64,000 nucleotides of DNA from Halorarum halophilum (lineage in GTDB: Archaea; Halobacteriota; Halobacteria; Halobacteriales; Haloferacaceae), in the NCBI RefSeq assembly GCF_013401515.1, contig NZ_CP058530.1, forward strand, positions 1 to 64,000. Reading direction: 5' to 3'. The position numbers and the translations under genes were made by a program. The notes under the pieces were generated by a model. It saw only the letters and a program-made list of their open reading frames with translations. It made no database searches and was not told the origin of the DNA. Of the stretch, positions 1 through 8,441 are shown piece after piece. The stretch's first letter is position 1. Every line of letters starts with the position of its first letter.

Positions 1-1029
1 CGACCTCGACGAGGACGGGCGCGCGAGCTCGCCGACGAGTACGACATCGAGGCGTACTTCGACGTGGAGGAACTGGTCGCGGAGGCCGACCTGGACTGGC
101 TGCACGTCTGTACGCCCGTCCAGACGCACCTCGAGGTGGCCAAGACGGCCATCGAGGCCGGCATCCCCATCCAGATCGAGAAGCCGGTCACGGAGACGTA
201 CGAGGAGTTCGAGGAGCTCGCGTCGTTCGCCGACCGCCACGGCGTCACCGTCTCCGTGAAGCACAACCACAACTTCGATCCCGCGATGCGCGCGGCGATG
301 GCGAAGGTCGACGCCGGCGAACTCGGCCGGGTGAAGGGGGTCGACGTGATCTACACCGGCTCCAGCCTCGCCGACGACCCGAACCGCGGCGAGTGGAACC
401 TCGACCTCTCGGGCGGCGAGTTCGAGGAGGGGATCCCCCACCCCATCTACATCACGCTCCGCGCTGGCGGCTACCCCCGCGACGAGTCGGAGGTCCAGGC
501 GCTCACCGGGATGTTCGGGACGTACGACCGGGAGTTCGACTACGACGCCGCACAGCTGAGCTACGTCAGCGAGGACGGCGTGCTCTGCACGACGAAGATG
601 CTCGGGGGGACCATCCCGAACCGCGTCGTGCTCATCCACGGCGAGGACACGTCGCTCACCGTCGACCTCGTCTCGCAGACGATCGAGGAGCACGACCGTG
701 ACTACAAGGCCTCGGCCGCCGCGCGCGCGCTCAACAACGTCGACCGGGCGGGCGACCGCCTGCTCGGGACGGTCCGGAACGCCCGGTCGGTGATCCGGCG
801 CGCCCGCGACGACAGCTGGGACGTCGCCCGGCAGCTCAACGCCCACTACTACCAGAACGACGCCGAGTCGAAGGCGCTCTCGGGCGAGGGGGAGATGCCG
901 GTCCCGCTTGAGGAGGCGCGCTGGACGATCCTGCTGATGGAGGAGATCCGGAACGCAGCGGGGCGCGGGGAGGCGACCGAACCGGACGCCCACCCCGCCG
1001 AGCCGGCGGTCGCCCGGGACGGTGAGTGA
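1..1029 (+). CDS. Gfo/Idh/MocA-family oxidoreductase, 5'-truncated by the window edge
   Basis: This is the C-terminal part of an NAD(P)-dependent sugar or cyclitol dehydrogenase; the N-terminal Rossmann glycine motif lies outside the window. The visible frame shows the family's HVCTP strand, the catalytic EKP motif (IEKPVTE, about codon 60) and KHNHNFDPA, then the long C-terminal beta-sheet domain. A GTG at 64 is open but is not the true start, because residues such as ARELADEY before it fit the fold. The first 15 or so bases read better one base out of frame (DLDED before RARELAD would be typical), so a frameshift or a base error near position 16 is possible. It ends inside the leader of the next gene. 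A role in sugar-nucleotide oxidation for the glycan cluster is inferred from context. Confidence 0.85.
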   Translation, partial: RPRRGRARELADEYDIEAYFDVEELVAEADLDWLHVCTPVQTHLEVAKTAIEAGIPIQIEKPVTETYEEFEELASFADRHGVTVSVKHNHNFDPAMRAAMAKVDAGELGRVKGVDVIYTGSSLADDPNRGEWNLDLSGGEFEEGIPHPIYITLRAGGYPRDESEVQALTGMFGTYDREFDYDAAQLSYVSEDGVLCTTKMLGGTIPNRVVLIHGEDTSLTVDLVSQTIEEHDRDYKASAAARALNNVDRAGDRLLGTVRNARSVIRRARDDSWDVARQLNAHYYQNDAESKALSGEGEMPVPLEEARWTILLMEEIRNAAGRGEATEPDAHPAEPAVARDGE

Positions 1030-1030
1030 G

Positions 1031-1035
1031 GGAGG
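1031..1035 (+). promoter_or_regulatory. Shine-Dalgarno site GGAGG deciding the 1043 start
   Basis: GGAGG lies 7 bases before ATG 1043 and just after the stop codon of the upstream gene at 1027-1029. It favours ATG 1043 over the in-frame GTG at 1022. Confidence 0.6.
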
Positions 1036-1042
1036 AACCGGG

Positions 1043-1852
1043 ATGGCCGTCGCTCCGGCGTTCGACACCGCCGACACCGCGCTCCGATCGGTCGGCCGGC
1101 GGCTGGTCGAACAGCGCCCCGAGCTGAAGCAGCCACTCCTCGCGGCTCGGGACGCGTACGCTCGCAGCTACGTTCGCACGCGAGCGATCGTCAACGCCGT
1201 CCGGTACGACGCGCCGATCGACCCGTACCGGCTCATCCGGGTCGACCCCGCGGAGATCGAGGTCGCCCGGGAGACCGGGGTTCCCAAGTTCCGGATCGCC
1301 GGCACCGTCGTCGGCGGCGACTGGGACCGGACCGACAGCCGGTTCGAGGACTACGACGTGTTCCGGGCGTACGCCCGCCACTTCGAGGAGGGCGTCCCGT
1401 GGGAGGACACCGAGTTCTTCGACCGCATCGTGGGCCTGCTCGAGGAGGGGGAGGTGAAGTGGGGCTGTGCGACGGAGGCGGAGTTCCGCGAGCGGTGCGA
1501 GCGGCTCGAGGAGCTGTACGCCTCCATCGAGGAGCACGGCTACAAGTCCCAGGAGGAGCTCCACGCGGGCGACGTGTCGGACCCCATCAGGTCCGGCACC
1601 CGGCTGAAGACCGAGCGGCTGAAGGACGAGATCGCCATCCACATCGACCGCGACGGCGACCTGCTGTTCGACGACGGCCGCAACCGGCTCTCCATCGCGA
1701 AGGTCCAGGGGCTCGACTCCGTCCCCGTGCGCGTCCTGCAGCGGCACGAGCGCTGGCAGGCGATCCGCGACGCGTACGTCCGCGGCGACGACCGCGTCCG
1801 CGACTGCGGCGACCACCCCGACCTCCGCTACCTCGAGTTCGGCGGCAGCTGA
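1043..1852 (+). CDS. Conserved haloarchaeal protein with a ParB/sulfiredoxin-like C-terminal motif
   Basis: A 269-residue soluble acidic protein. The N-terminal half (Arg-rich helices, then PIDPYRLIRVDP) is not recognised. Residues from about 195 (IAIHIDRDGDLLFDDGRNRL, then a helix and DSVPVRVL) match the shape of ParB-like nuclease or kinase folds, where a D-G-R-H/N-R loop precedes a helix and a beta strand ending in VPVRV. It follows the Gfo/Idh/MocA gene by 13 bases and has its own Shine-Dalgarno site, so the two are probably co-transcribed. ParB-like folds include nucleotide-binding enzymes as well as DNA-binding proteins; here a glycan-related or regulatory role is only a guess from position. 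Confidence 0.75.
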   Translation: MAVAPAFDTADTALRSVGRRLVEQRPELKQPLLAARDAYARSYVRTRAIVNAVRYDAPIDPYRLIRVDPAEIEVARETGVPKFRIAGTVVGGDWDRTDSRFEDYDVFRAYARHFEEGVPWEDTEFFDRIVGLLEEGEVKWGCATEAEFRERCERLEELYASIEEHGYKSQEELHAGDVSDPIRSGTRLKTERLKDEIAIHIDRDGDLLFDDGRNRLSIAKVQGLDSVPVRVLQRHERWQAIRDAYVRGDDRVRDCGDHPDLRYLEFGGS

Positions 1853-1975
1853 CCCCGCGTTCGGCCCTCAGACGCTCGACCTCGGGCACGGCTCCGGCCC
1901 GAATCCGGCGCCGACCCGACCGCGGAACCGACCGACGTCCCACCGTTTTTGTCGCCGCACCCCGTACGTTCGGAC

Positions 1976-2671
1976 GTGGCGTCAGCACTGTTCGTGGTAA
2001 GCGAGGAGGGGTACTGGGCCGAGGAATGCGTCGAGCCGCTCACGACGCTCGACGACGCCGGCGTGGACGTGACCGTCGCGACGCCGTCGGGCGGGCCGGC
2101 GCTCGTCGACGAGCGCTCGACCGACCCGGAGAACGTCGGCGAGGAGACGGCCGAGTTCGTCCAGGACGTCGCCGAGAACGACGAGCGGCTGAACAACCCG
2201 GAGCCGATCGCGACCGTGTCGGCGGCCGACCACGACGCCGTCGTCTTCCCCGGCGGCCACGGCACCGAGTGGGACGTGAACCAGGACCGTCACGCCCGCG
2301 CGCTCCTGCGCGAGGCGGTCGAGTCCGACGACGGGACGGCGCTCGTGGTCTGCCATGCCGTCGGCCTGCTCGCGTTCGCCCGCGACTCCGAGGGCGGCTT
2401 CGTGGTCGAGGGGCGTGACGTGACCGGCTTCCCCAACGACTGGGAGGAGGGCATCGTCGGCGACGACGACCTGATGCCGGACGGCCGCAAGCTCCCCTAC
2501 TGGGTCGAGGACGAGGTGAAGGCGGCCGGCGCGAACTGGGACGCCGAACTGGAGGAGGACTCCTCGGTGACGGTGGACGGCGACCTCGTCACCGCCCGGG
2601 GCCCGGAATCCTCGGCGGAGGCGGCCGAGACGTTGCTCGACGAACTGGGCGTCGAACAGCCGGCGGACTGA
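1976..2671 (+). CDS. DJ-1/PfpI (class I glutamine amidotransferase-like) protein
   Basis: A 231-residue protein of the DJ-1/PfpI superfamily, related to Hsp31-type chaperone/deglycases. The nucleophile elbow VVCHAVG puts the catalytic cysteine at about residue 126; FPGGHG (about 91-96) supplies the oxyanion region and E16/E17 the conserved acidic partner. The inserts around DPENVG and GFPNDWEE are typical of the longer Hsp31-like members. I chose GTG 1976 because the product then starts with the first beta strand (ASALFVVSEEG) and a T-rich box lies at 1945-1950; a TTG at 1949 would only add an unstructured tail. It stands alone, pointing toward the convergent lipoprotein gene. A protein-repair or stress role is the usual family assignment. 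Confidence 0.85.
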   Translation: MASALFVVSEEGYWAEECVEPLTTLDDAGVDVTVATPSGGPALVDERSTDPENVGEETAEFVQDVAENDERLNNPEPIATVSAADHDAVVFPGGHGTEWDVNQDRHARALLREAVESDDGTALVVCHAVGLLAFARDSEGGFVVEGRDVTGFPNDWEEGIVGDDDLMPDGRKLPYWVEDEVKAAGANWDAELEEDSSVTVDGDLVTARGPESSAEAAETLLDELGVEQPAD

Positions 2672-2716
2672 ACCGACCGACCGGCCCACTCGGCCCACTC
2701 GGCCGATGCGGCCGGC

Positions 2717-3211
2717 TCAGTCCGGAACGCCGAGGACGGCGACGTCGTAGTCGGCGATGTCCTCGGCCGACGCGAGGAGAATCACCTCGAACCGCCAGGT
2801 CGCTCCGGGGGCGACGTCGCCGGTACTGGCGACGTAGCGGCCGAGCTGGGCGCCCGTGTCGTCGTACACCCGCACGCGCACCTCGACGACCTCGACGGGG
2901 TCGTCGCCGGTGTTGGTGACGGCGCCCTGGACCGTCGGCCCCTTGTATCCGGACTCGACGACGAACTCGTGCTCCTCGAGCGAGAGTACCTCGAGGTGGC
3001 TGGCGGCGTCGTTCACCTCCCGCTCGGCCACCGCCTCCGCGGCGGCCATCTCGCTCGCGTTGCGCGACCCGCCGCCCGCGTCGTCGACGGTCCCGTCCAC
3101 GTACGTCGGGCCGTCGCTCACGCCGGCACACCCGCCGAGTACGGCGGCCGTCCCGACGCCCAGCGTGCCCAGGAGCCGTCGGCGAGTCGTGCGTTCGGGC
3201 GGCGCGGTCAC
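2717..3211 (-). CDS. Tat-exported lipoprotein with a FxLYD/DUF-like beta domain
   Basis: A 164-residue lipoprotein. The N terminus has a twin-arginine motif (TTRRRLLG), a hydrophobic stretch and a lipobox ending GGC at about residue 27, so it is probably exported folded and lipid-anchored outside the membrane. A helix (about 50-75) leads into a small beta sandwich (VQGAVTNTGDDPVEVVEVRV) of the FxLYD or transglutaminase-associated type common in haloarchaeal envelope proteins. GTG 3211 places the Tat signal at the N terminus; the open frame continues upstream to 3352 but that part has no export features. It is convergent with the DJ-1/PfpI gene 45 bases away and downstream of the epimerase gene. 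Function is unknown. Confidence 0.8.
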   Translation of the reverse strand: MTAPPERTTRRRLLGTLGVGTAAVLGGCAGVSDGPTYVDGTVDDAGGGSRNASEMAAAEAVAEREVNDAASHLEVLSLEEHEFVVESGYKGPTVQGAVTNTGDDPVEVVEVRVRVYDDTGAQLGRYVASTGDVAPGATWRFEVILLASAEDIADYDVAVLGVPD

Positions 3212-3369
3212 TCCCGGCCAGCCTCCCGTTCGGTTCCGCTCTCGACCATCACTGTCGGAACGAAGGCGCGGGACGCATTTCAATCTGGTCGCCACCCATC
3301 GCCGCCGGCTCGTGGCCTCGCCGCCACTCACCACCACTACCCACCGCGGCACCCGAGCGTCGGTCCGTC

Positions 3370-4401
3370 CTACCGATTGGTCGTCGCGTCAGCGGAACCG
3401 GTCGTGTCGGAAGCGGCGGTCGGATCCGTCGACTCGACGAGGTCGGCCAGCCCGTCCCGGAGCGACGTCGTGGGCTCGAAATCCAGCACCTCGCGCGCGC
3501 GGGAGACGTCGGCGCGGCTCCGCCGGAGGTCGCCCTGGCGGGGGTCGGTGTGGACGATGTCCACGTCCTCGCCGCTCACGTCCCGCACCGTCTCGGCCAG
3601 CTCCCGGATGGTGACGCTCTCGCCCGTGCCCACGTTGACGGCCGTCCCGACCTCGTCCGTGCGGGCGGCGGCCAGGTTGGCGTCCACCACGTCGGAGACG
3701 TGCACGAAGTCGCGCGTCTGTTCGCCGTCGCCCTCGACCGTGAGCGGTCCGCCCGAGCGCGCCTGGTCGAGGAACGCACTGATGACGCCGCTGTACGGCC
3801 CGCTCGCCTGTCTGGGTCCGTAGATGTTGAAGTAGCGCAGCGCCACCGTCTCCAGCCCGTACAGGTCGTGGTACAGCCGCGCGTAGTGGTCGAGCGCCAG
3901 TTTGTCGAGGCCGTAGGGCGACCCCGGCGCCTTCGGGTGATCCTCGGCGACGGGGATCGACTCCGGCTCGCCGTAGATGGCGACGCTCGAGGCGAGGACG
4001 ACCCGGGCGTCGGCCCGGCGTGCGGCCTCGAGGAGCTGCACCGTCGCCGTCGCGTTGCGGTCGTGGCTCTCGGTCGGGCGATCGACGGACTTCGGGACCG
4101 ACACCAGTCCCGCCTCGTGGAAGACGAGGTCGACGCCCGCCATCGCCTCGGCGAGGGTGTCCGGGTCGCGGACGTCGCCCTCGATGAACGTCGCCCCGTC
4201 CGGGACGATCCGCGGCCGGCCGGTCGAGAGGTCGTCGAGCACGCGCACCTCGTTGTCCGCGACGAGCGCGTCGGCGATGTGGCCCCCGACGAATCCGGCG
4301 CCGCCGGTCACGAGCACGGTCTCCCCGCTGGGCCCCTCGCGGTCCGTGTCGAGGCCGCGAGCGTCGGCGTGGTCGCCGCCTCGAGGGTGATCGTCGGTCA
4401 C
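3370..4401 (-). CDS. NAD-dependent epimerase/dehydratase (UDP-glucose 4-epimerase-like)
   Basis: A 343-residue extended short-chain dehydrogenase. The NAD-binding motif GGAGFVGG lies near residue 30, followed by DDLSTG, SSVAIYGE and the catalytic Y-x3-K pair in YGLDKLALDHY. The RYFNIYGPRQ block identifies the UDP-sugar 4-epimerase/dehydratase subfamily. It probably makes an epimerised UDP-sugar for the glycan cluster. Start choice: GTG 4401 (MTDDHPRGGD) or GTG 4407 give a short tail before the Rossmann fold; upstream codons to 4488 lack conservation features. A TATA-like box at 4461-4468 supports a short-leader transcript, though read-through from the flippase gene (stop at 4485) is also possible. 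The C-terminal tail is Thr/Ala/Asp-rich. Confidence 0.88.
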   Translation of the reverse strand: MTDDHPRGGDHADARGLDTDREGPSGETVLVTGGAGFVGGHIADALVADNEVRVLDDLSTGRPRIVPDGATFIEGDVRDPDTLAEAMAGVDLVFHEAGLVSVPKSVDRPTESHDRNATATVQLLEAARRADARVVLASSVAIYGEPESIPVAEDHPKAPGSPYGLDKLALDHYARLYHDLYGLETVALRYFNIYGPRQASGPYSGVISAFLDQARSGGPLTVEGDGEQTRDFVHVSDVVDANLAAARTDEVGTAVNVGTGESVTIRELAETVRDVSGEDVDIVHTDPRQGDLRRSRADVSRAREVLDFEPTTSLRDGLADLVESTDPTAASDTTGSADATTNR

Positions 4402-4484
4402 GGGCACGCACCTCGCGTCGGTGGTCGCACGTCCATACGACCGAGCAGGGTCGAACGCGGGATTGTTAGCCGTCTCCTTCCGCC

Positions 4485-5954
4485 TCACGCGAGGAAGTCG
4501 GCCACCTCGCGCACGTCGAGGACGCCACCGAGGACGGCGAGCACGCCCCAGACGAGCAGCCCCGCGAGGACCGCGCCGATGAGCGTCGGGATGCCCGACA
4601 CGACGGGGAGCATGGCGACGACGACCGCGACCATCCCGACGGTCACCAGGCAGACGACCCCGACGTGGCGGCCCACCCGCCGGACGCTGAAGCCGAGTTC
4701 GCCGTGGATGACCCAGACGTTCATCCCGGTGTAGACGGAGTAGGTGATGACCGTCGCGACGGCCGCGCCGACGACGCCCATCGTCGGGATGAGCAGCAGG
4801 TTCAGGACGAAGTTCGAGACCGCGGTCGCGCTCTTCACGATGGCGCGCGAGCGCGCCCGGCCGAGGTAGTCCAGCCCGTCGCTCGTCACCTTGTTCACGG
4901 CGTTGACGAGGATGAAGCCGCTGAACACCTGGACGACCGGCACGGCGCCGAGGTACTCCCCGCCGAACACGTACTGGATCATCGGCTCGGCGACGAGTAT
5001 CAGCCCGGCCGCGGCGGGAATGTACGCCAGCAGGACGTACTCGAGCGAGCGCTCGTACAGGTTGGCGGCCCGGTCCAGGCGGTCCCCCGACTGCTGCTCA
5101 CCTATCGCGGGCGAGATCGTGAAGCCGAACGAGGCGGCCGGCACCGCGACGAAGTCGGCGACCTGCTTCGCGACCGTGTAGTAGCCGACCGCGGTCATGT
5201 TCATGAGGACGCCGACCAGCACCGTGTCGACCTTCTTGTCGAGGACGTTCGCGCCCCTGGTCGCGGTCAGCGGGACGGCGTACTCGAGCATGCGCCGCGT
5301 GAGCCCCTCCTCCACCTCGTCGGCCGGCTCGTACTGCCGGTAGAACTTGAAGTACAGCGCGGCGAAACCGACCGCCGCGGCGACGACGAACCCGGCGACG
5401 TAGCCCGCCAGCGCGCCGACCGCGCCGAAACCGAGCAGCACGAACAGGACGACGAACACGAGCCGGGAGGCGTTGTTGACGACGCCGACGATCGCCGTCC
5501 ACGAGACGCGGTTGAACCCCTGGAACGTCGCGCCGAGGAACTTCGTCCCCGAGCGGGCGGCGACGTACCCCCCGCCGACGAGCAGGAACGGCACGAGCGC
5601 CGTCTCCCCGAGCATCCGGGCGACCGGGCGGCCGACGACGACGACCCCGACGCTGACGACGAGCGTGAGCGCGGCGAGGTACATGAGCGACCGCCGAACG
5701 AGGTGGGGGATCTGGCCGGGATCGGTCTCCGTGAAGTCGGTGATGTACCGCGCGACCGACTTGGGCAGGCCGAGCGTCGCGAGGATGCTCACCACCACGA
5801 GCACCGAGAGCGCGAAGTTGAGCCGTCCGAACTCCTCCGGGGTGAGGAGGTAGCGCGTGAGGACGATGATGAGCGCGGCGTTGGACAGCATGTTCACCAC
5901 GTTCGCCCCGAACGTGGCTTTCAGCCCGCGGGAGAGGCGATCGGCGAGCGACAT
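4485..5954 (-). CDS. Polysaccharide/lipid-linked oligosaccharide flippase (Wzx/MATE-like)
   Basis: A 489-residue integral membrane protein with about 14 predicted hydrophobic segments, beginning with a short amphipathic start (SRGLKATFGANVVNML) typical of the RfbX/Wzx/MurJ-like MOP superfamily. It probably flips lipid-linked oligosaccharide across the cytoplasmic membrane so that it can be assembled outside. Conserved-looking features are the N-terminal RYLLTPEEFGRLNFA loop, the GFNRVSW segment and the mid-protein TRGANVLDKK helix. Its ATG is immediately adjacent to the stop codon of the GT-C-like gene upstream (5955), so the two are surely co-transcribed. Together with the GT4, epimerase and diacetamido-uronate genes it marks the cluster as glycan export or N-glycosylation related. 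Confidence 0.88.
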   Translation of the reverse strand: MSLADRLSRGLKATFGANVVNMLSNAALIIVLTRYLLTPEEFGRLNFALSVLVVVSILATLGLPKSVARYITDFTETDPGQIPHLVRRSLMYLAALTLVVSVGVVVVGRPVARMLGETALVPFLLVGGGYVAARSGTKFLGATFQGFNRVSWTAIVGVVNNASRLVFVVLFVLLGFGAVGALAGYVAGFVVAAAVGFAALYFKFYRQYEPADEVEEGLTRRMLEYAVPLTATRGANVLDKKVDTVLVGVLMNMTAVGYYTVAKQVADFVAVPAASFGFTISPAIGEQQSGDRLDRAANLYERSLEYVLLAYIPAAAGLILVAEPMIQYVFGGEYLGAVPVVQVFSGFILVNAVNKVTSDGLDYLGRARSRAIVKSATAVSNFVLNLLLIPTMGVVGAAVATVITYSVYTGMNVWVIHGELGFSVRRVGRHVGVVCLVTVGMVAVVVAMLPVVSGIPTLIGAVLAGLLVWGVLAVLGGVLDVREVADFLA

Positions 5955-7811
5955 CTATCGGTCCGCCGCGTCGATGCGGTAGAGGCTGAACCCGTCGTTC
6001 GCCCGTACCCTGTTCACCCCAGGCGTCGTCTCGAGGGCCCTGAACCCCGCCTCGCCGTATCGGAAGCCGTCGTACAGCCTGGTCTCGCTCTCGTACTCGG
6101 CGTCGGTCACGCTCAGGTAGTAGTCCTCGTCGCGCAACTCGGTGTAGTTGGCGCGCGTGAACACGGCCTCCCCCACCCCCTCGCGGTAGCCGGGGAACTC
6201 CAGCGTGGTTCGGGCGCGCTCCGTGCCGTAGGCGAGGTCGACGTACCGCCGCGGCCCGCCGCGGATCCCCCTGAACTCCGTCCCCGGTTCGCGGTGCTCG
6301 AAGGCGGCCGCGTAGCCGTCGGCCTGGCTCTCGGGGACGTGCTGGTTCGGCTTGTAGACGTGGGGCGAGGAGTGGAACGCCGCGGCCCCGATGGGCAACA
6401 GGAGCAGGAACAGCACGACCAGCCCCACGCGGACGCCGGTGCGCGCCCGCTTCCCCTCGAGGGCGTGGGCCGCCCGCGCCAGCCCGACCGCGCCGAGGAT
6501 GGTCACGGGGACCATGATGAACCCCTGGTAGCGGAAGTACATGTCGCCGGCCGAGGAGGCGACGAGCAGGAGGAACACCGCGAACAGCGGGACCAGCGCG
6601 GCGGCGAGGTACGTGAGCAGCGAGGTGCCGTCCGAGCGCTCGTCGCTCAGCCGACCGGTGAACAGCGCGAAGAGCAGCCCCCCGGCGACGATCGAGAGGA
6701 CGAGCGCCGGCAAGAACAGTTTGACGAACACGACGAGCAGGCTCCCGCCGACGGCGACCAGCGACACCGACTTGTCGGCGACGACGGTGCCGGCGGACGG
6801 CCCCTCGAGGATCACGCTCGTCACCGTCGAGATGATGGCCCCCCGAACGCGGGGGAACCGGGGCGCCCACAGGAGGAACGCGACCGCGACGAGCGCGGTC
6901 TGGGCGTACAGCGGGCGGTGCGTGGCGATCGGGTGGTCGGCCGACCGCCGCCGGTACAGCGCCTGTACGGTCGCGATGGCGCCGAAGAACAGCACGACGT
7001 TCAGCGCCTGCTGCGGGTGGACGAGCACGATCGCGCTCGAGGCCAGCGCGAGCAGGATCCCGACGGCGGTCACGCGGTCGTCGGCCGCGGGCCTGCTTGC
7101 CCCGCCGACGCCCCGGGTCCGCCACGGTCGCGTGCTGTAGCGCAGCACGAGGTACAGCAGGAACGGGAAGAAGAGGATCGCCTGGCTCGCCGGGTGCGCG
7201 GTGATGTGGACCGAGATGCCGTTGACCGGCGCGAGCAGCAGCGCGGCGAGCACGCCGATCGCCAGCGCCAGCCGGGAGTCGTCGAGCAGCCGGACGCACA
7301 GCGGGACGAACAGCATGAAGACGAGCGTGTAACACCCGAGCACCACGAGCATCAGCGCGATCCGGAGCGGGAGGCCGGTGACGGCGCCGATGAAGACGGC
7401 CGTGGTGTGGACGCCCGGGTAGAGGAGGTTCACCGGCGCGAGCGACCCCGACGCCAGCTCGCGGGCCCAGCCGAGGTGGCTCAACGAGTCGCCGGCGCCG
7501 ACGAAGAAGTAGCCGCGCAACAGCGGCATCGCCACGACGGCCAACGTCGCCGCACCGGCGAGCACGAGCCCCGCGTCGCGCAGCCGGTTCGGTCCCCCCC
7601 GGTCCGCGCGGTCGACAGTGAGTGCGACGCCGACGCCCGTCGCGGCCGCGAGCGCGAGACACCCCCAGACCGCGACCGGCGTCGACCGGTACAGCGAGAG
7701 TTCGTACTCCGTGGCCGGCGCCTGCCGTGCGAGTAGCACCGCGCCGAGGAGTGCGAGAAATCCGACCGTCAGCCCGACTTTCGAGACGCTATGTTGATTC
7801 CTTACTGACAT
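5955..7811 (-). CDS. Polytopic membrane protein, GT-C/glycosyltransferase-39-like
   Basis: A 618-residue membrane protein with roughly 12-13 hydrophobic segments and a C-terminal soluble domain of about 150 residues (from about 460). The first extracellular loop holds FFVGAGDSLSHLGWARE, resembling the acidic D-x-x-H loop of lipid-phosphate-sugar-dependent GT-C enzymes such as GT39 and STT3 relatives. The HITAHPASQA and HPQQALN loops are further membrane-face motifs. I infer an outward-facing glycosyltransferase or O-antigen-ligase/polymerase-like role; the specific reaction is not readable. The gene directly abuts the flippase. ATG 7811 starts just before the first membrane segment; a possible promoter box lies at 7866-7873. 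Confidence 0.75.
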   Translation of the reverse strand: MSVRNQHSVSKVGLTVGFLALLGAVLLARQAPATEYELSLYRSTPVAVWGCLALAAATGVGVALTVDRADRGGPNRLRDAGLVLAGAATLAVVAMPLLRGYFFVGAGDSLSHLGWARELASGSLAPVNLLYPGVHTTAVFIGAVTGLPLRIALMLVVLGCYTLVFMLFVPLCVRLLDDSRLALAIGVLAALLLAPVNGISVHITAHPASQAILFFPFLLYLVLRYSTRPWRTRGVGGASRPAADDRVTAVGILLALASSAIVLVHPQQALNVVLFFGAIATVQALYRRRSADHPIATHRPLYAQTALVAVAFLLWAPRFPRVRGAIISTVTSVILEGPSAGTVVADKSVSLVAVGGSLLVVFVKLFLPALVLSIVAGGLLFALFTGRLSDERSDGTSLLTYLAAALVPLFAVFLLLVASSAGDMYFRYQGFIMVPVTILGAVGLARAAHALEGKRARTGVRVGLVVLFLLLLPIGAAAFHSSPHVYKPNQHVPESQADGYAAAFEHREPGTEFRGIRGGPRRYVDLAYGTERARTTLEFPGYREGVGEAVFTRANYTELRDEDYYLSVTDAEYESETRLYDGFRYGEAGFRALETTPGVNRVRANDGFSLYRIDAADR

Positions 7812-7865
7812 AGTCGATCCCCATCAGAGAGTGGGTGGTCGTCATACACCGCCGCCGTTACGGGC

Positions 7866-7873
7866 TTAGTTAT
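7866..7873 (-). promoter_or_regulatory. TATA-like box (ATAACTAA on the minus strand)
   Basis: The minus strand reads ATAACTAA here, about 55 bases from ATG 7811, which would give a leader near 28 bases. It resembles boxes in front of several other genes of the glycan cluster. This is a position- and sequence-based inference. Confidence 0.4.
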
Positions 7874-8049
7874 GGAGCGAGTACCCCGTGCGGTCCGGTC
7901 GCTCGACGGTGTTCGGCCCGGCGGTCCCCGGTTCGCCGCCCCCGGGCCGACGACGAGTGGCCGTCCGTGTCGGGCGGTAGCGTCCGGTTATGCGGCCCGA
8001 ACAGCCGTGTGGGGGCGCCCGAACGCGCGCGGGCGGTCGGCCGCCGGGC

Positions 8050-8286
8050 TCACCCCGGTCCGGCGGTCGGGTCGTTCCCGAAGTACAGCAGGAGCGCCCC
8101 GACGCCGGCGACGATCGCCACGACGAGCGTCGTCCCCGCCGGGAGGATCGAGTCGGCGATATCCATCACGTCGAGGAGGTACAGCAGCCCCATGACGACG
8201 AACCCCGCGACGGAGAACCACCCGAACGATCCGATGTCGTTCCCGGCGCTCGTCCGCTCCCGCTCGGTCATCTCCTGTTCTGCCAT
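8050..8286 (-). CDS. Small two-segment membrane protein
   Basis: A 78-residue protein with an acidic N-terminal tail (MAEQEMTERERT), a first hydrophobic segment (about 24-42, WFSVAGFVVMGLLYLLDV), a short turn and a second hydrophobic segment (about 50-68, TTLVVAIVAGVGALLLYF), ending in a short polar tail. Small proteins of this shape are frequent in haloarchaea and their function is unknown. A T/A-rich box at 8303-8313 (minus strand TTTATTGAAAT) sits in the right place for a leaderless transcript from ATG 8286. It lies between the GT4 gene and the GT-C-like gene on the same strand but appears to have its own promoter. Confidence 0.7.
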   Translation of the reverse strand: MAEQEMTERERTSAGNDIGSFGWFSVAGFVVMGLLYLLDVMDIADSILPAGTTLVVAIVAGVGALLLYFGNDPTAGPG

Positions 8287-8441
8287 ACTCGCCGTTCGAG
8301 CCGAATTTCAATAAACGTTCGACTATTCGTCGTGGTTAGTGGTAAGATACGGGGGACAACTGGACGGCTATCCCGACTCCCCGGGTCGAATCGGTCGGAT
8401 TCCGGGTTCGATACGAACGGCGACTGGTGGGTTCGCGGCGG

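Noticed and set aside
849-1816. Minus-strand frames opposite the first two genes
   Set aside because: They are antisense shadows without motifs; the plus-strand genes have an EKP motif and a ParB-like motif with a Shine-Dalgarno site.
4665-7736. A very long plus-strand open frame opposite the flippase and GT-C-like genes
   Set aside because: It is antisense to two well-supported membrane-protein genes and its translation is a low-complexity Arg/Asp/Glu/His mix, the usual by-product of GC-rich codon bias.
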